From contig MCFL01000011.1 of NCBI GenBank assembly GCA_002102555.1, forward strand, positions 248,001 through 312,000: 64,000 nucleotides of DNA, in the 5' to 3' direction. Source of the DNA: Catenaria anguillulae PL171. Lineage: Eukaryota; Blastocladiomycota; Blastocladiomycetes; Blastocladiales; Catenariaceae. The notes under the pieces are model-generated. The model was not told the DNA's origin. It did not search any database and saw only the letters and a program-made list of their open reading frames with translations. Made by a program: the position numbers and the translations under genes. How positions within the stretch are numbered: the stretch's first letter is position 1; each line of letters starts with the position of its first letter. Below are positions 1-11,216 of the stretch, piece by piece.

Positions 1-271
1 GTTCCAAGGAGGCGGCGAGCGGCGATGCGGACTGCAAGGGCAGAGGCAGCGAGGTCAGGTTGCCCTGCAGCGATTGGCGGGGCCAGGCAATGGCCTTGAC
101 ATTGTCGAGCGTGCAAGAAATGCCCGGCCAGGCGCAGCACCCCGTGCCCGCGGCCGAGTCGGTACCTGGGGCGAGTGGCAAGTTGAGGTGTCGGGCGAGA
201 GCGGCGACGGCGGCGCATGGGGCTTGGCTCTGGCCGGGGTCTTGAGTCTGAGCTTGCGCTTGCGTGATCAT
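1..271 (-). CDS. Leucine-rich-repeat protein, N-terminal fragment running off the window
   Basis: Read on the minus strand from an ATG at 271, the frame stays open for 90 codons to the window edge. After a Gln/Pro-rich start it carries a helix (AALARHLNLPL), a Cys pair with tryptophan (GCCAWPGISC) and a first repeat-like step (QSLQGNLTSLPLPLQ). That layout is the N-terminal cap of extracellular leucine-rich-repeat proteins, where a short helix and a CCxWxGxxC-type motif precede the repeats. The function is unknown; such proteins are usually secreted or membrane receptors. No signal peptide is visible at this ATG, so an upstream exon may supply it, or the start may be wrong. The remaining repeats lie outside the window. 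Being fragmentary, it cannot be named further. Confidence 0.55.
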   Translation of the reverse strand, partial: MITQAQAQTQDPGQSQAPCAAVAALARHLNLPLAPGTDSAAGTGCCAWPGISCTLDNVKAIAWPRQSLQGNLTSLPLPLQSASPLAASLE

Positions 272-717
272 GATTTTTTCATATCAATCTCAATGTAAAT
301 AAATACGGTCATAATACATAATTGTAACGTTTACTACATGAAAGAAGTGGGAACTCAGTGGGAACTCTACAATGTACATGTGTGCACAACGCACAATGCG
401 GCACTGTGGCACAACACATCTGGACATGTACATTCTGGTGCACCGCCTGGCGTTACAGAGCGATGGAAGTGCTCGAGAAGGTTCTGGAACCCTCTTCAAC
501 CATCTGTCATCGGCCGTTCACGCGTTGTCCGACCATTGTCCGACAATCATACTAGCCAGCCAAACCGGCCAGCCAGCAAACGACCCGGCCGCGCCGGACC
601 CCCCCCCCCCCCGCATTTGACTGAATATCCTATGTACATTGATTCAATCGCTCTCTGGCTCAGCGCAAGCACGTCAAGACCATACATAACAGCAACCGCG
701 ACCTTTCACAAGTGACC
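272..717. other. Intergenic region between divergent LRR and FHIT genes
   Basis: This interval separates two genes transcribed away from each other and should hold both promoters. Visible are AT-rich stretches near 290-330 and a run of 14 C at 599-612, about 105 bases upstream of the FHIT start. I see no RNA gene and no convincing ORF. Confidence 0.5.
599..612. repeat. Poly-C homopolymer (14 C)
   Basis: Fourteen consecutive C residues in the promoter interval upstream of the FHIT gene. Such tracts are prone to length error in sequencing and can form non-B DNA. No function is implied. Confidence 0.9.
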
Positions 718-1275
718 ATGTCTGCATCCGCCTCTGCCGCCGCCCAGCAAGTCCTCTTCCACTTTGGCAAGTGGCCCATCCCACAGGGCGAAGTCTTTTT
801 CACGTCCGCCCTGTCTTTTGCCGTCGTCAACTTCAAGCCTGTCCTCCCCGGCCACGTCCTCGTGTGCCCGCGCCGCATCGTCCCGCGATTTGCCGACCTG
901 ACCCCGGCTGAGCTCTCTGATCTTTGGTCCATCTCGCAGCGCGTTGGCAATGTCGTGGAGCGCCATTTCAAGGCAGACAGCTTGACGTTTGCCGTGCAAG
1001 ACGGACCCAGTGCGGGCCAAACGGTGCCCCACGTTCACGTCCATGTGATTCCCAGGCGTGCGGGTGATTTCGACAAGAATGATGAGATTTACGACAAGAT
1101 TGAGCAAGTCGAAAAGGACGGGCTGGGCAGGGTTCCAAACAAGGACAAGGGCAAGGGAAAAGGTATGGATGCAGACGAGGACCGCAAGCCCAGGACGCTG
1201 GCCGAGATGGAGGTGGAGGCCAAGCAGTTGCGGGCCTACTTTCCGGCCGAGGAGCAGGCAATCAAGTTGGACTAG
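718..1275 (+). CDS. FHIT: FHIT-type bis(5'-adenosyl)-triphosphatase (HIT family)
   Basis: Single-exon gene of 185 codons. The product hydrolyses diadenosine triphosphate (Ap3A) to AMP and ADP through a histidine-AMP intermediate. The HIT signature HVHVHVIPR sits near residues 104-112, preceded by QDGPSAGQTVPH, and the N-terminal sheet contains FAVVNFKPVLPGHVLVCPRR, all very close to the FHIT subfamily rather than to HINT. The C-terminal part carries the usual GDFDKNDEIY segment and a helix ending in LRAYFPAEE; between them is a Lys/Asp-rich insert (residues about 140-160), so the protein is longer than animal FHIT (about 147 residues). ATG 718 is the first in-frame ATG after the preceding stop region. 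Expected cytosolic. Confidence 0.93.
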   Translation: MSASASAAAQQVLFHFGKWPIPQGEVFFTSALSFAVVNFKPVLPGHVLVCPRRIVPRFADLTPAELSDLWSISQRVGNVVERHFKADSLTFAVQDGPSAGQTVPHVHVHVIPRRAGDFDKNDEIYDKIEQVEKDGLGRVPNKDKGKGKGMDADEDRKPRTLAEMEVEAKQLRAYFPAEEQAIKLD

Positions 1276-1657
1276 CTCAGAGCTCCTAACTCCTAACGAT
1301 GTGTCGATCATCATCCTAATCCTTGGGTTGACTGCATCTTGCACTGCATGTGCGTTCTGGAGCTTGAAATAGAGTGCATTTTATGACATCCTTTTACTAC
1401 TTACCCACCGCGAAGTCAATGTACCGGAGCAATCTCCATCATTGAAGGCATCCCAGACCAGACCCGACCAGCGCTCCCACAGGCCACAGTCTCTGGGAGT
1501 GGGAGACGAGAGACAAAAAGTCGGATCGATATCGATATCGGCGGCGAAGAATTAAGCAAATCCGGTCGTGTGCCGGCCACCTACATGCGAAGCGAATGTT
1601 GTCAAAACCACAATTTCGACCTCGCAATGAATTCCAATCTCAAGGAAACCTTGGGCA
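1276..1657. other. Intergenic region FHIT to APC1
   Basis: Both neighbours are on the plus strand. The interval holds the FHIT 3' end and the APC1 promoter. A perfect short palindromic repeat of GATATC/CGAT units lies at 1525-1540. No other feature is apparent. Confidence 0.5.
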
Positions 1658-4600
1658 ATGGACTCTTCCTCATCAGTATCATTGCCTCAGCTGCACTTGG
1701 CTCATGTCCGTCCGTGGACACCGCCGCGTGCCCTTGGCACCGACCACGACCCAGACCTTGACAAGAGCCATGATCTGGAACCTGATCAGCAACCAACTCC
1801 AACGCTTCACAGCCTCCACCCGTTTGGCCAATCCTTGGCTCGGTTCTCCGCGTCCTCTTCCCTCGAATATCCACCCCCGTTCCCTCCAAACTCCCAATTC
1901 TCCCACCTCTTGCACGCTGGCATCCTTCACGAGCTCCTTCTCCTGCGCACGTCTCCGCCCAAACTGCTCTGGCGCAAAGCCGGCCATCATGCCCCCATTG
2001 ACCTGTCACCTACCCCTCCACTCACCACCCTATCTGCCTGCCTGTGCTATCTGCCACGCTGGACACCTCACCCAGTCGCCGTCCAAGTGCTCTCTGACGG
2101 CCTCATCAAATGCACCGACCTGGGCACGGGCGCCGTGCGATGGGCCTCCGTGATGCTGCCCGGGCACGCAACCCATGTCATTCGCCTGGGATCCAATGGC
2201 GTTGCGTTCTTTTCCACACCACGTACGTACCCCGGCAAGCCGTTGCCGACCGGCGCCCTGGGTACCGATCTCGTCTGTGTGCTCGTGGATCATCCATCTG
2301 CCCAACAATCTCTGCTTGCCGTGTACAAACCTGGGCGCGTGCTTACGGGATACCTGAGTCCATCGGCCATGCGCGTGTTTGCTGACGGGAACTTGTGGGC
2401 GAGCGCAGGCAATGGCGAGCTGCATGTGTTTCAAGTCACCAGGGCACCCGAGATGGACGTGTACCCAGGGATGCCCGTTGTAGAGGTGGACGACGAGCCC
2501 ACAATGATGGAGGGCGTGGAAGAATCGTTTGCTGAGGAGGTATCTGTGGTGGTGCCACCCGCGAACATAGCTTCCAGGCGCTCGGCGTCTTCGGCGTCAA
2601 ACGCCTCGGTGGCGGCCATCCCAAGCTCAAGCAGTAAGCCCGCATCCAAAAAGACTGGGTCCTCGGCAGCTGCATCAAGGAAATCTGGCGCTCGGGCGTC
2701 CAAAAAGTCGGGCCGCCCGTCAAGTCGCCGCACCAGCGTCACGCCCGCCAACTCGCGTTCCACCCCAGCCGCAGATATGTCCCCGCCACAATCGCCGCCG
2801 ACGCCGTCCACTGCTTCTGCTGCTGCCGACGACGAAACGACTCGCCAGCAACACGAAAAGGACCGTGCAAATGCCACAGTACTGCACACACAACCCCTGC
2901 GTGCGCCGCGATCGGCATTGGCTCTGGCGCCGTCTGCCACTGACAATGACGACCAAGTGACTTATGCGCGCGTCGTCCTGGTACCCCTAAGCGCTTCCGA
3001 AGTCCACGTGCCCGTTGTCAACATGGTCGAGTGTGAGGATGCTGCGGGTAACCTGTGTGTTGCAATGCACTTTGCCGACGGCGCAGTCACAGTACATGTG
3101 GTTGCAGATGCCAATCATACCAACCGGTTGAGTCTTGTGGCTTTGTTTGAACGCGTCCATTCCATGGTTGGTGTGCGCGTGTGGGGAAAGAAGGGCGTTG
3201 CAGTGGTGACACGTGAGGGTGCCGTGCACGTATGGGCTGGGCATGCAAATGCGCTCAGTGTCAATGTGGGGACGCGCACATTGGTGATGGGATTGGGTGA
3301 CGGGCTCTTGTTTTGGGACAAGGACTTGGACCAGTATGTTCAAGCATCGTTGGCGAGCACCAGGTGGGACAAGTCGCCAGAGATGCGAAAAGTGTTGGAT
3401 GCGCTCGGGTGTGTGCTTCCACTTAATGCGTACCTTTCCATTCGCGACACGGACAAGGTCACGGAATCGCTGTCCTCGCTCATCCTCGCCGCTGTGTCGA
3501 GCGACTCCCGCCGCCATGCCCTCCTCTGTGCCGTCTCGGCGGCGCTCTTTTTGCTCGTTCAAGAGTGGTCACTCAACGACCTTGAGCAACGATCGGCTCG
3601 GTATTTGGCCGAGGCGCTTGTGCCTGTGCTAGTCGAGATTGGGTGGGTTCAGCATGTTGAGTACTTGGCTCATCGGCACTTTGCGGATCGACTCGACCGG
3701 GTTGTCGGTAGGCTGGAGGACAAGTTGCGGGCCGACGCGGACGAGCCGCGGCCGCAGTGTCTGGTTGCATTCGCGACACACGAGAATGGTGCGGATGATT
3801 GGTCTACGATCAGTGATTTGCGGAGCCGGTTTGGCATCAACAACGAGCCGCCTGCCAATTCAACTCTTACGGATCAGGACGTGTATCCCATGACGAGTGC
3901 GTTAGCACACCTGCTTCACTCACTGCACACGAGTACCAGTCCCGAAACCCTTCTCGATCACCTTTCGCCTGCACTTGCCGACTTGTATTCGCTTTGGCAA
4001 TCGACCCCTGCACTCTTCAACTTGCTCCCGCTCGGCTGGCGCCTGCTCGTCACGTCGACCATTGAGCTCGCACGTCTCGAGCCAGAGTGTGTCGGCGCAC
4101 TCCCGTTTTCAGCAACCGCGTTTCTCGACCGAAATGACCTCCACTTTGGCGCACAACCTCCGCGTACTGCGATATCTCGATCGCCGGCTACAAGCGGGCA
4201 AGACGATGACCCCTCGCAACACACGTTGCACGACCCACACGATCTGTCCATGGCTCGTCAAATGCTCACCATCCCCACGACCTTGCACGTTGCCTATGCG
4301 TACAAGTACGTGAAATTGGGCCGCGCCGAGCACCTCGAGAACCAGGAACAAGATGCAGTCATCGAGCGGACCATTGCGCGCGTTCTTGCCGTGTACCCAG
4401 GCGCCGCAGCTCTCGATTTCAAGAGCATTCCCTACACTGGCTTTTCGCCCACCAACCCGGTTCCAGTCCCGATCACGGTTGACATCAACTTTCAGGTACG
4501 CGCGACAGGCAACGTGGCATGTGATCCAGTCCGACTTGTGATTCCACCTGCAGACCCAACCGATCGCGAGTACAACTGGGTCCTGTTCCACGCGGGCGTC

Positions 4601-7166
4601 GCAAGTGCGCTAGGCATGCAACTCCCCGACTCGCTTTCTGCGGGCCTTGCGCCGCGCGATACGTCAGGCAACCCTGCCAACACACCTGCCACGTCCAGTG
4701 CGGACAACGTGATTGCCGACCCGTTCATTGCCTGGCTCTGGACTAGCCGGCCGACGGCCGCGTCGCGGCCCTGGTCCGTGGCGCTTGGCGGCTGGTACCT
4801 CGGGGTTGGCCTGCTCGGCTACCTGGCCAACGTGCCGGGCGAACTCTTGCTGCACTTGATCGGGCACCCGCCGCCCAGTGCATCCACAAAGCATGTCACG
4901 ACTCAGCCGCAAATCGATGTTGGCGTGCTGGTGGGCGTGGCTGCGTCGCGCATCGGGTCCGCCGACAAGCACTTGCACGCCATGCTTGCTGTGCTTGCAC
5001 CCAAGGTGTTTCAAGTCGCCGATCCACAAGTCGGCGATGTCCCACCCGACCAGCCAATGCTTGCAGCAGTGCTTGCCATGGGCCTCATCATGGCGCGCAC
5101 GGGCAATCGGGAGGTGGCGCGGTACTTGTTTGAAAATGCATTGTGTTCGCCACACTTGGTCAAGCCACGTGCAGTGCAGGTTGCGGCCGCACACGCGGGC
5201 GGCGGGGCAGTAGGGTCGGGCGGCTCGTATTGGATTGGCGATCAGTATGCCGGCGAGGGCTTGCGGGTGGTTGCGGCGGTTGCGCTTGCGTTTGTGCTCC
5301 TGGGCAAGGCAGACAGGGTGTGGATCGACAGGTTGGCGCACTTGTGGGACAGTGAGCGTTCGGGTAGGATGGCGGCCGTCACGGCGGCGCCCGCCTGGAT
5401 TGTGTTTGGGTGGATCTTTTGGAACTGCAAGAGTGACGAGATCAGGAGCAAGTGTCGCGTTGGATCCGTTGCAAGTGCCAAGGTCAAGGAGATGGATGGC
5501 AAGGTTTTGTTTTATCGAGCAGTGGCCAGCTTTTTGGTTGACTGGGACCTTGTGGATGTTGAGTATGTGAGGCAGGTGTGGGGAATCGTGCGGCGCGAGG
5601 TCAAGGAGGCTGGTGGGGATGCCCTGGCGCGGATGGCCGCAGATTCTGTTGCGACGGCGGCCGTGTATGTACTTGCAATCAAGTTTGCAGGAACAGCGGA
5701 CCAAGAGGCGGCAAAGGTGTGCTGGGACCTGGTTGATGTGCTTGTGAGCAGGTTGCATTATGATCCCGACAGTGCGTTTCATTTTTCCTCCGTGCCAGAT
5801 ATCCACTAACTTGTTTCTAACTCAATTTTTGGTTTCATCCATGTATCTGTTGATGTCACAAGTTGTCCGTCACTTGGATCCCAAGAATGCTCCCGGTATG
5901 TTGCTACATTGCTGTCCAACCTCTACTTCTATTGTCCTCACATGCCTTCGCTTGTTGTCCTACACATACGCAGGCGATCCCACTCCGCTGGACCTTCAAG
6001 TATCGCACCAAGCCAACCACTGGCTCTACTCAGCACACCTCAGTGCCGCGCTCATTCTCTCGGGCACGGGCGACCGACACGCATATCGCCGCCTCGTCCG
6101 TCTTCAGCAACGCACGGGCCCCAACATCACTTTTGGCCTCCAGTCGCAGGTCAATCTCGCACTTGGCCTTGTGTTTTGCGGCCGGGGTCAACACGCGGTC
6201 CGATCCACCTCGCCCATCAGCGCGCTGGCCCTTTTTGCCTCAACAATGCCCTGCTTCACGCCTGTATCGCAAGCCGATGACACAACCACATTACACGCCA
6301 TGACGCACTTGTGGGTCTTGGCCGCAAAGGCCACGGTCGTGAATGCAGTCTCGCTCGCGACAGGCCAACATGTGACCGTGCGCGCAACCTTGTCGGCCGA
6401 GGTGAGCGGTGACGCGAGGGAAATGGGGTCAGCAACAACCATTACGTTGCCGCACAAGTTTGAATTACCGCTGCCTGCCACGACCGGCGCTTGGACGCTC
6501 TCAATTGACGATCCGGCTTGGTATCCGCTCACTCTGCTCGTGGACGATCTGATTTCCGGCAATTCCGCAGGTGGGCGGGCAGTGTACTTAGTTCCAAAGG
6601 ACGGGGTCGAGCTCGCGAGCCACAAGCATGCGTCGCGCGTTGTCAAGCCCGTGATTTCGGGCAAAGTGCAGCATTTGCTGGGCCAGTTGATGCACTGTAT
6701 CTTGTCAGTCTCGGACGGCGGCGCAGAGCAAGTACGGGCAATGGAAGCGGTCAGGTTGGTCAATGCACCGGTGGTCAAGCTGAGGTTGTTTGCGACGCTG
6801 GATCGCAGGTATGCTGGTGACGGTGTGTCAAGGATTGCCGTGGAGGTGGAAAGGATCCGGCAATTAGTGTTGAGCAAGTATCCGATGCCGGCGTTTGCGG
6901 GACCTGTCGTGGAGCAAGTTGAGGAGGTGGCGAATCAACAGAGTACGGTCTTGCATGGACTGCTAGCAGTGGCGAGAAGTGCGGCGCCCGCGGGTGTGTG
7001 GGAGCTGGCGTGCAGATCGGTGCTCCATGGCAGGCTCTTGTCAACGAAGCTGGTCCAAGACAAGGTTGCGGTTGCGCAAACAGCACACGAGTTGGGGGTT
7101 GACGAGGATGCGGAAGAGTTTTTGCGGATGTTGGTTTGTGATGATGATTCCTCGTTGCTGTTGTAG
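1658..7166 (+). CDS. APC1: Anaphase-promoting complex subunit 1 (APC1/Cut4), three exons
   Basis: Largest scaffold subunit of the APC/C ubiquitin ligase, which targets securin and cyclins in the nucleus. Exons: 1658-5771, 5863-5895 and 5974-7166, about 1,779 residues (human about 1,944). The N-terminal part is a WD-like beta region (residues about 60-480) with a Ser/Ala/Lys-rich insert near 290-410. The C-terminal half has PC (proteasome/cyclosome) repeats: GVLVGVAASRIG, AAVLAMGLIMARTGNREVA, RVVAAVALAFVLLGKAD. Exon 3 continues with GTGDRHAYRRLVRLQQRTG and LALGLVFCGRGQHAV, the typical APC1 tail. Introns are gtgcgt...acaag (91 nt) and gtatgt...gcag (78 nt), enclosing an 11-codon micro-exon that joins the two long frames in phase. 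The start is the first ATG of the long frame. A 380-codon antisense frame overlaps the 3' part and is a shadow. Confidence 0.88.
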
Positions 7167-7509
7167 ACATGCGCATGCATGGATCACAGAAATGATTGTA
7201 TATTGACATTGAAACTTGCCCGTCCTTCCTCCAGAGCATTGTCTTGTCCTCCCGTCAAGTGGACAATGTAGCAGTCTTTTGTCACAGCCCTTGACCATTC
7301 GCCATTCCGGACATGTATATGTATTATATAATACCTGTTCACATCAACAGCCTTTTGTCCACACGGAACACTCACATCCGACAAAACCGCGATAATGAAA
7401 GCACTCAATGCAAAAATGTCACAGCCGTACTAGAAGACCACTCGCAAACTTGCCGCCGTGATTCCTTGCAGCTCCCGCCTCCCTCCAAACAATCAACTGC
7501 GCCCTAAAC
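7167..7509. other. Intergenic region APC1 to unknown gene
   Basis: Contains the APC1 3' end and an AT-rich patch (about 7315-7335) that could serve the downstream promoter. No gene is seen. Confidence 0.5.
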
Positions 7510-9828
7510 ATGTCTCCCTCGTCAAAACCTCACGCTCACCTTGACCAGAGCGTGGTTCCATGGCAGAATCCAGTTGTTTCCGAGATGCTCCCTCCTGAGC
7601 TTCACTTCGTCGTTACCTCTCTCGCACGGCCCCGGTCCGTCCTTCCATCAGCCAGTCGCCGACTTCACGCCACTTGCACCACGGGCCAATCGATCCACAT
7701 TGCCTGGCGTAATGCTCTGTTGCTCTGGGCCGACGCCAGCGACAGCGACAGGCATGCAGCCTCAGAACAACCGCAGACTTCTCCCCTCATCTCTGCTACG
7801 CTCAAGCACTTGCTCATTGTCAACCTCACGGCCCAAGCTCTGTCAAACTTTGCTCCCACCTGCCCAAACCCTGATCCGATCTTGACGACTCGCTTCCTGC
7901 AATGGCTTTTTTCGAAACCGTTCAAGACATTGCCATCGTTGATCCATCCACCCGCTCGTACTCAGGACGCTCTACGCAGCCATGTGAGTTGGTGGCAGCC
8001 ATCCAGAGACAAGTTTACACTCCTCGTCTACTTTATTCGAGCGGGCCAGCTCGAGCTTCTCGAAGAATGCCTTGTACAAATGCGCAAGGTCCCCGCACCA
8101 AGGCTCCCATGGTCATTTTGGGTCAGCCAGCAGCATAACTTTGATACCCGGCCGGGGTCCCACCAGCTTCTTTCAGAGCTCGCAAAAACACATCACAACG
8201 ATCATGCTCCGTTCTTCATGGGACTCGTGGCACTCGCTTTGGTTGAATGGTCGCTCCCGACTCTCCTCGTCTTACTTCGCGTGTTCAAGGACGACTTGAC
8301 TCCCAGCAGGGTCACCAGCTTGATCCCAGACGGCTCATCCACTCAACAAGATTTTCTCGAAATGCTGTGTTGCCTGTCGCCTCCTGACAACCCCAACCGC
8401 GTCATTAACCTGTTCCACTGGCTCTGTGCAACCGGGTTATCCTTTACCGATGCATATCCCATCACTCAATACCTGTTTCGGCCGTCACTGCCTGGTTTTT
8501 TTGCCAGATTATTGGCGTCAATTGACCTTCCGCGCTTGGCAGCCATTTCCGATGTGGTCCGCGCAAGCCAATTTCGTGAGAAACTTGGCGTCGCGACCGT
8601 CATTCATCTCAAGGAACAATACGACCAGGACTTGTTTGATGGGGCATTGCAACACGGCTTATTCGAGGATCACCACTGGTCTGTCCTCTTGTCATCCAAT
8701 GTCGATTTTTGGTTGCAAACGATTCAAGTTCATGTCACTGAAGCATCTGCGCAGATTATGGTGTTGCTTTATGGTACGTCTGTGACGTTGGACATTGGTG
8801 TATTTGGACGTGGGCAGCGCCCACTGATTCCCGATTGACGCGGTGTCATTATTTATGTAGCGATCCGACTTGCCGCCGAAGGCATGTATCCTCCTCATGA
8901 TCCCGACACAGTTCCCAAACTCGTCCCCATTCTCCAGCGTTCTATGGGCATTGATCTCATCAACATGATCCGGCGTAACCCCGACTGCTTCACGGCGTCA
9001 ATTGGAGCCCAAGGTGTATTGGCACTTCATGGCGCCGGCGCATTACCAGATCCGGCCAGCCAACTCTCCTCTATCCTCACATCATTCTCAAACCCAAGCA
9101 GTCTATTTCCAGCGTGTCCCGCAAAGCGAATTGGGTTTCAGTCAGCTTGCTCGGTCATTTCTGCGCTCTTCTACTGCGCCTCGGCTGATCTACCGCATCC
9201 ATCGCCGTCGTCATCATGGTCCGATCGCAGTCAAGCACCTGTTCAATCCCTCACCCCTCCGCAGCGTTCGATTCTGCTTCTTAGTCTTCTCACGACAAGC
9301 TCGCTGTGCAACGTGACCCCTGGTTCGCACCATCTGCCCAGTTGCATGTCGACGGACTTCTATCTCAAGGCTTTCGAGCTTGTCATTGGGCACATGACTC
9401 CGACATTGACCTCGGACGGCATTTTCCAAGCACTTCCTGCGCCATTTCGCGCCTACGCCATTTACCTTGCATGCCACATGCTCAAGACCAAAATGACGGA
9501 TGTGCTCGACAAATCGCTTCACAAGCTGCACATTACCACCGTTGCGAGCCTGGATCCGCTCACAACCGCGGCCGCGCTGTGCATGTCCAACAATGTGCGC
9601 ATGATGTGTGCACTGGCCAAATGGATTTGCAAGCAGGATCAATTGTGTGCGCGGCTCAGTTGGCGTGTCATCAAGAAAATCCAGGGTGGGGACACTGAGG
9701 TCGAGGAGCTCGAGCAGTTCATGTTGTCGGAACTGGTGAGCCTCAATCAGAGCCATGACAAGTTCAATTTCAAGCGGACAGGGGAGATGCTCAAAGTGAT
9801 GACGAATGCGTTGGTATTGAGCAGGTAG
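7510..9828 (+). CDS. Large alpha-helical protein of unknown function, F-box-like N-terminus
   Basis: Two exons (7510-8773 and 8861-9828) joined by an 87-nt intron with a gtacgt donor and tag acceptor, giving about 743 residues. I do not recognise a family. The N-terminus (MLPPELHFVVTSLARP near residue 25) resembles the start of F-box-like or ankyrin-containing proteins in zoosporic fungi, and a comparable start (LPLPLVELILAFAP) occurs in the ankyrin protein at 19185-21143. The rest reads as leucine-rich helical repeats without clear ankyrin signatures, for example LVYFIRAGQLELLEECLVQM and LVEWSLPTLLVLLRVF. No membrane segment or signal peptide is evident. A solenoid of degenerate ankyrin or HEAT-like helices is possible. 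The splice preserves the frame exactly, so the gene model is firmer than the function. Confidence 0.7.
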
Positions 9829-10124
9829 ATGTGCGGCTGTCATGCACGCCTTTGAGCGCGCGGTGTCATAGTGTTTGCATGGTTTTGACGACGCAAATTT
9901 TATATGTATGCTGTGACTTTTTGGGATGCTCTCGCTTGATCTATCATAATATTATTCGTCAAATCCACTGCGACCTCGCCGTGCCACATCCGTGCAACTC
10001 ACAGGTTGCTATGCAAGATACTTATCGATCAGCAACTGCCATACCCCTCAGCGGTCGACTCAACTTCAAGCCATTAACCCACTGCATTGCCTCAACCACA
10101 CCCTACCTGCCTCCAGTCACTATC

Positions 10125-10919
10125 ATGTCCTCATCCGCCTCGTCCGCCGCCCCCGCCGCAACCAAATCGGCCGCCAGCCAGACTGAACACGACCACATGA
10201 TCCGCGGCCAACTCTACTACGGCTTTGACAAGTCCCTCTTTGACCTGCGCACGCAAGCACGCCACTTGCTGGCCGAATTCAACACGCACATTAAGCCCGA
10301 CGATCGCGCGGGCCAGATTCGCGTGATGCGCGCGCTCTTCGGCCCGGGCGTCAAGCACTTGACCGACGACGAAATGCCGTTTATTGAGCCACCGTTTCGG
10401 TGCGATTACGTACGTCCCTGCCTAACGTCAAACGGACGGACAGATAGACAGACTGAGCTTACTGACGTTTCTTATGGACAGGGCCACAACATTCGTTTCG
10501 GGAAAAACGTCTACATGAACTTCAACACTACCATCTTGGACTGTGCGCCTGTGCACATTGGCGACCGTGTGCTGTTTGGTCCCAACTGCTCCGTGTACAC
10601 GGCCGAGCATCCGCTGTCGCCAACGGTCCGGTCGGGGACCGCGGGGCCAGAGTTTGCGCGACCCATTACAATCGGCAACGATTGTTGGCTTGGCGGCAAC
10701 GTTGTTGTCGTGTCGAGCGTGAATGTCGGGGATGGGTGCACGGTTGGCGCTGGATCGGTTGTCACGCGGGATTTGCCGGCAATGTCGCTGGCCGTGGGTA
10801 ATCCGGCAAGGGTCAAGCGTGTGCTTGAGGAGGATAAGGCCGTGGCGGAGGGGATTGCGAGCGGGGAAGTCAAGAGGGAAGATGTGGAGGATCCGCGGTG
10901 GGTTGGATTGAAGCGGTGA
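10125..10919 (+). CDS. Maltose/galactoside-type O-acetyltransferase (hexapeptide repeat)
   Basis: Two exons (10125-10409 and 10482-10919) with a 72-nt gtacgt...acag intron, giving 240 residues. The product transfers acetyl from acetyl-CoA to a sugar hydroxyl and belongs to the NodL/LacA/Maa left-handed beta-helix family. The N-terminal helical domain (residues about 25-75, including YYGFDKSLFDLRTQARHLL) is the maltose acetyltransferase cap. The C-terminal half has hexapeptide steps (ITIGNDCWLGGNVVVV, VNVGDGCTVGAGSVVTRDLP) and the conserved catalytic histidine in YTAEHPL. The intron length is a multiple of three, so the frame also reads through it unspliced, but the inserted residues would interrupt the beta-helix entry. 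An in-frame ATG at 10011 would add 38 residues; I prefer 10125. Probably cytosolic. Confidence 0.88.
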   Translation: MSSSASSAAPAATKSAASQTEHDHMIRGQLYYGFDKSLFDLRTQARHLLAEFNTHIKPDDRAGQIRVMRALFGPGVKHLTDDEMPFIEPPFRCDYVRPCLTSNGRTDRQTELTDVSYGQGHNIRFGKNVYMNFNTTILDCAPVHIGDRVLFGPNCSVYTAEHPLSPTVRSGTAGPEFARPITIGNDCWLGGNVVVVSSVNVGDGCTVGAGSVVTRDLPAMSLAVGNPARVKRVLEEDKAVAEGIASGEVKREDVEDPRWVGLKR

Positions 10920-11216
10920 ACGTGAGTAATACTGTTATGTTCTTGCATTCGTACTGGATTGTATATGTATAAGGGGTGCTACGTAAGAGAGTATCATATG
11001 TGTTGGAGAACATTTAAATATATCAACAGTTTGGACGGGTCGAATCTCAATCTCGGGAAAAGAAATACACCGCCCTCGCTCATCGGAATACCTTACAATG
11101 GCAGACTGGGACGTATCAAATACAAAACACCATGCAGTCACCCCATCCCATAGAACAACAATGATATACACACACACTCTGTTCCACCAACAACTTGCCT
11201 CCCACACGCATCCACC

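Noticed and set aside
4664-5806. 380-codon antisense ORF inside APC1
   Set aside because: It lies opposite a well-supported APC1 exon with matching motifs; GC-rich coding DNA often leaves long antisense frames.
10011-10124. Mitochondrial leader for the O-acetyltransferase from the upstream in-frame ATG
   Set aside because: The stretch lacks a clear amphipathic Arg-rich helix and the family starts near 10125.
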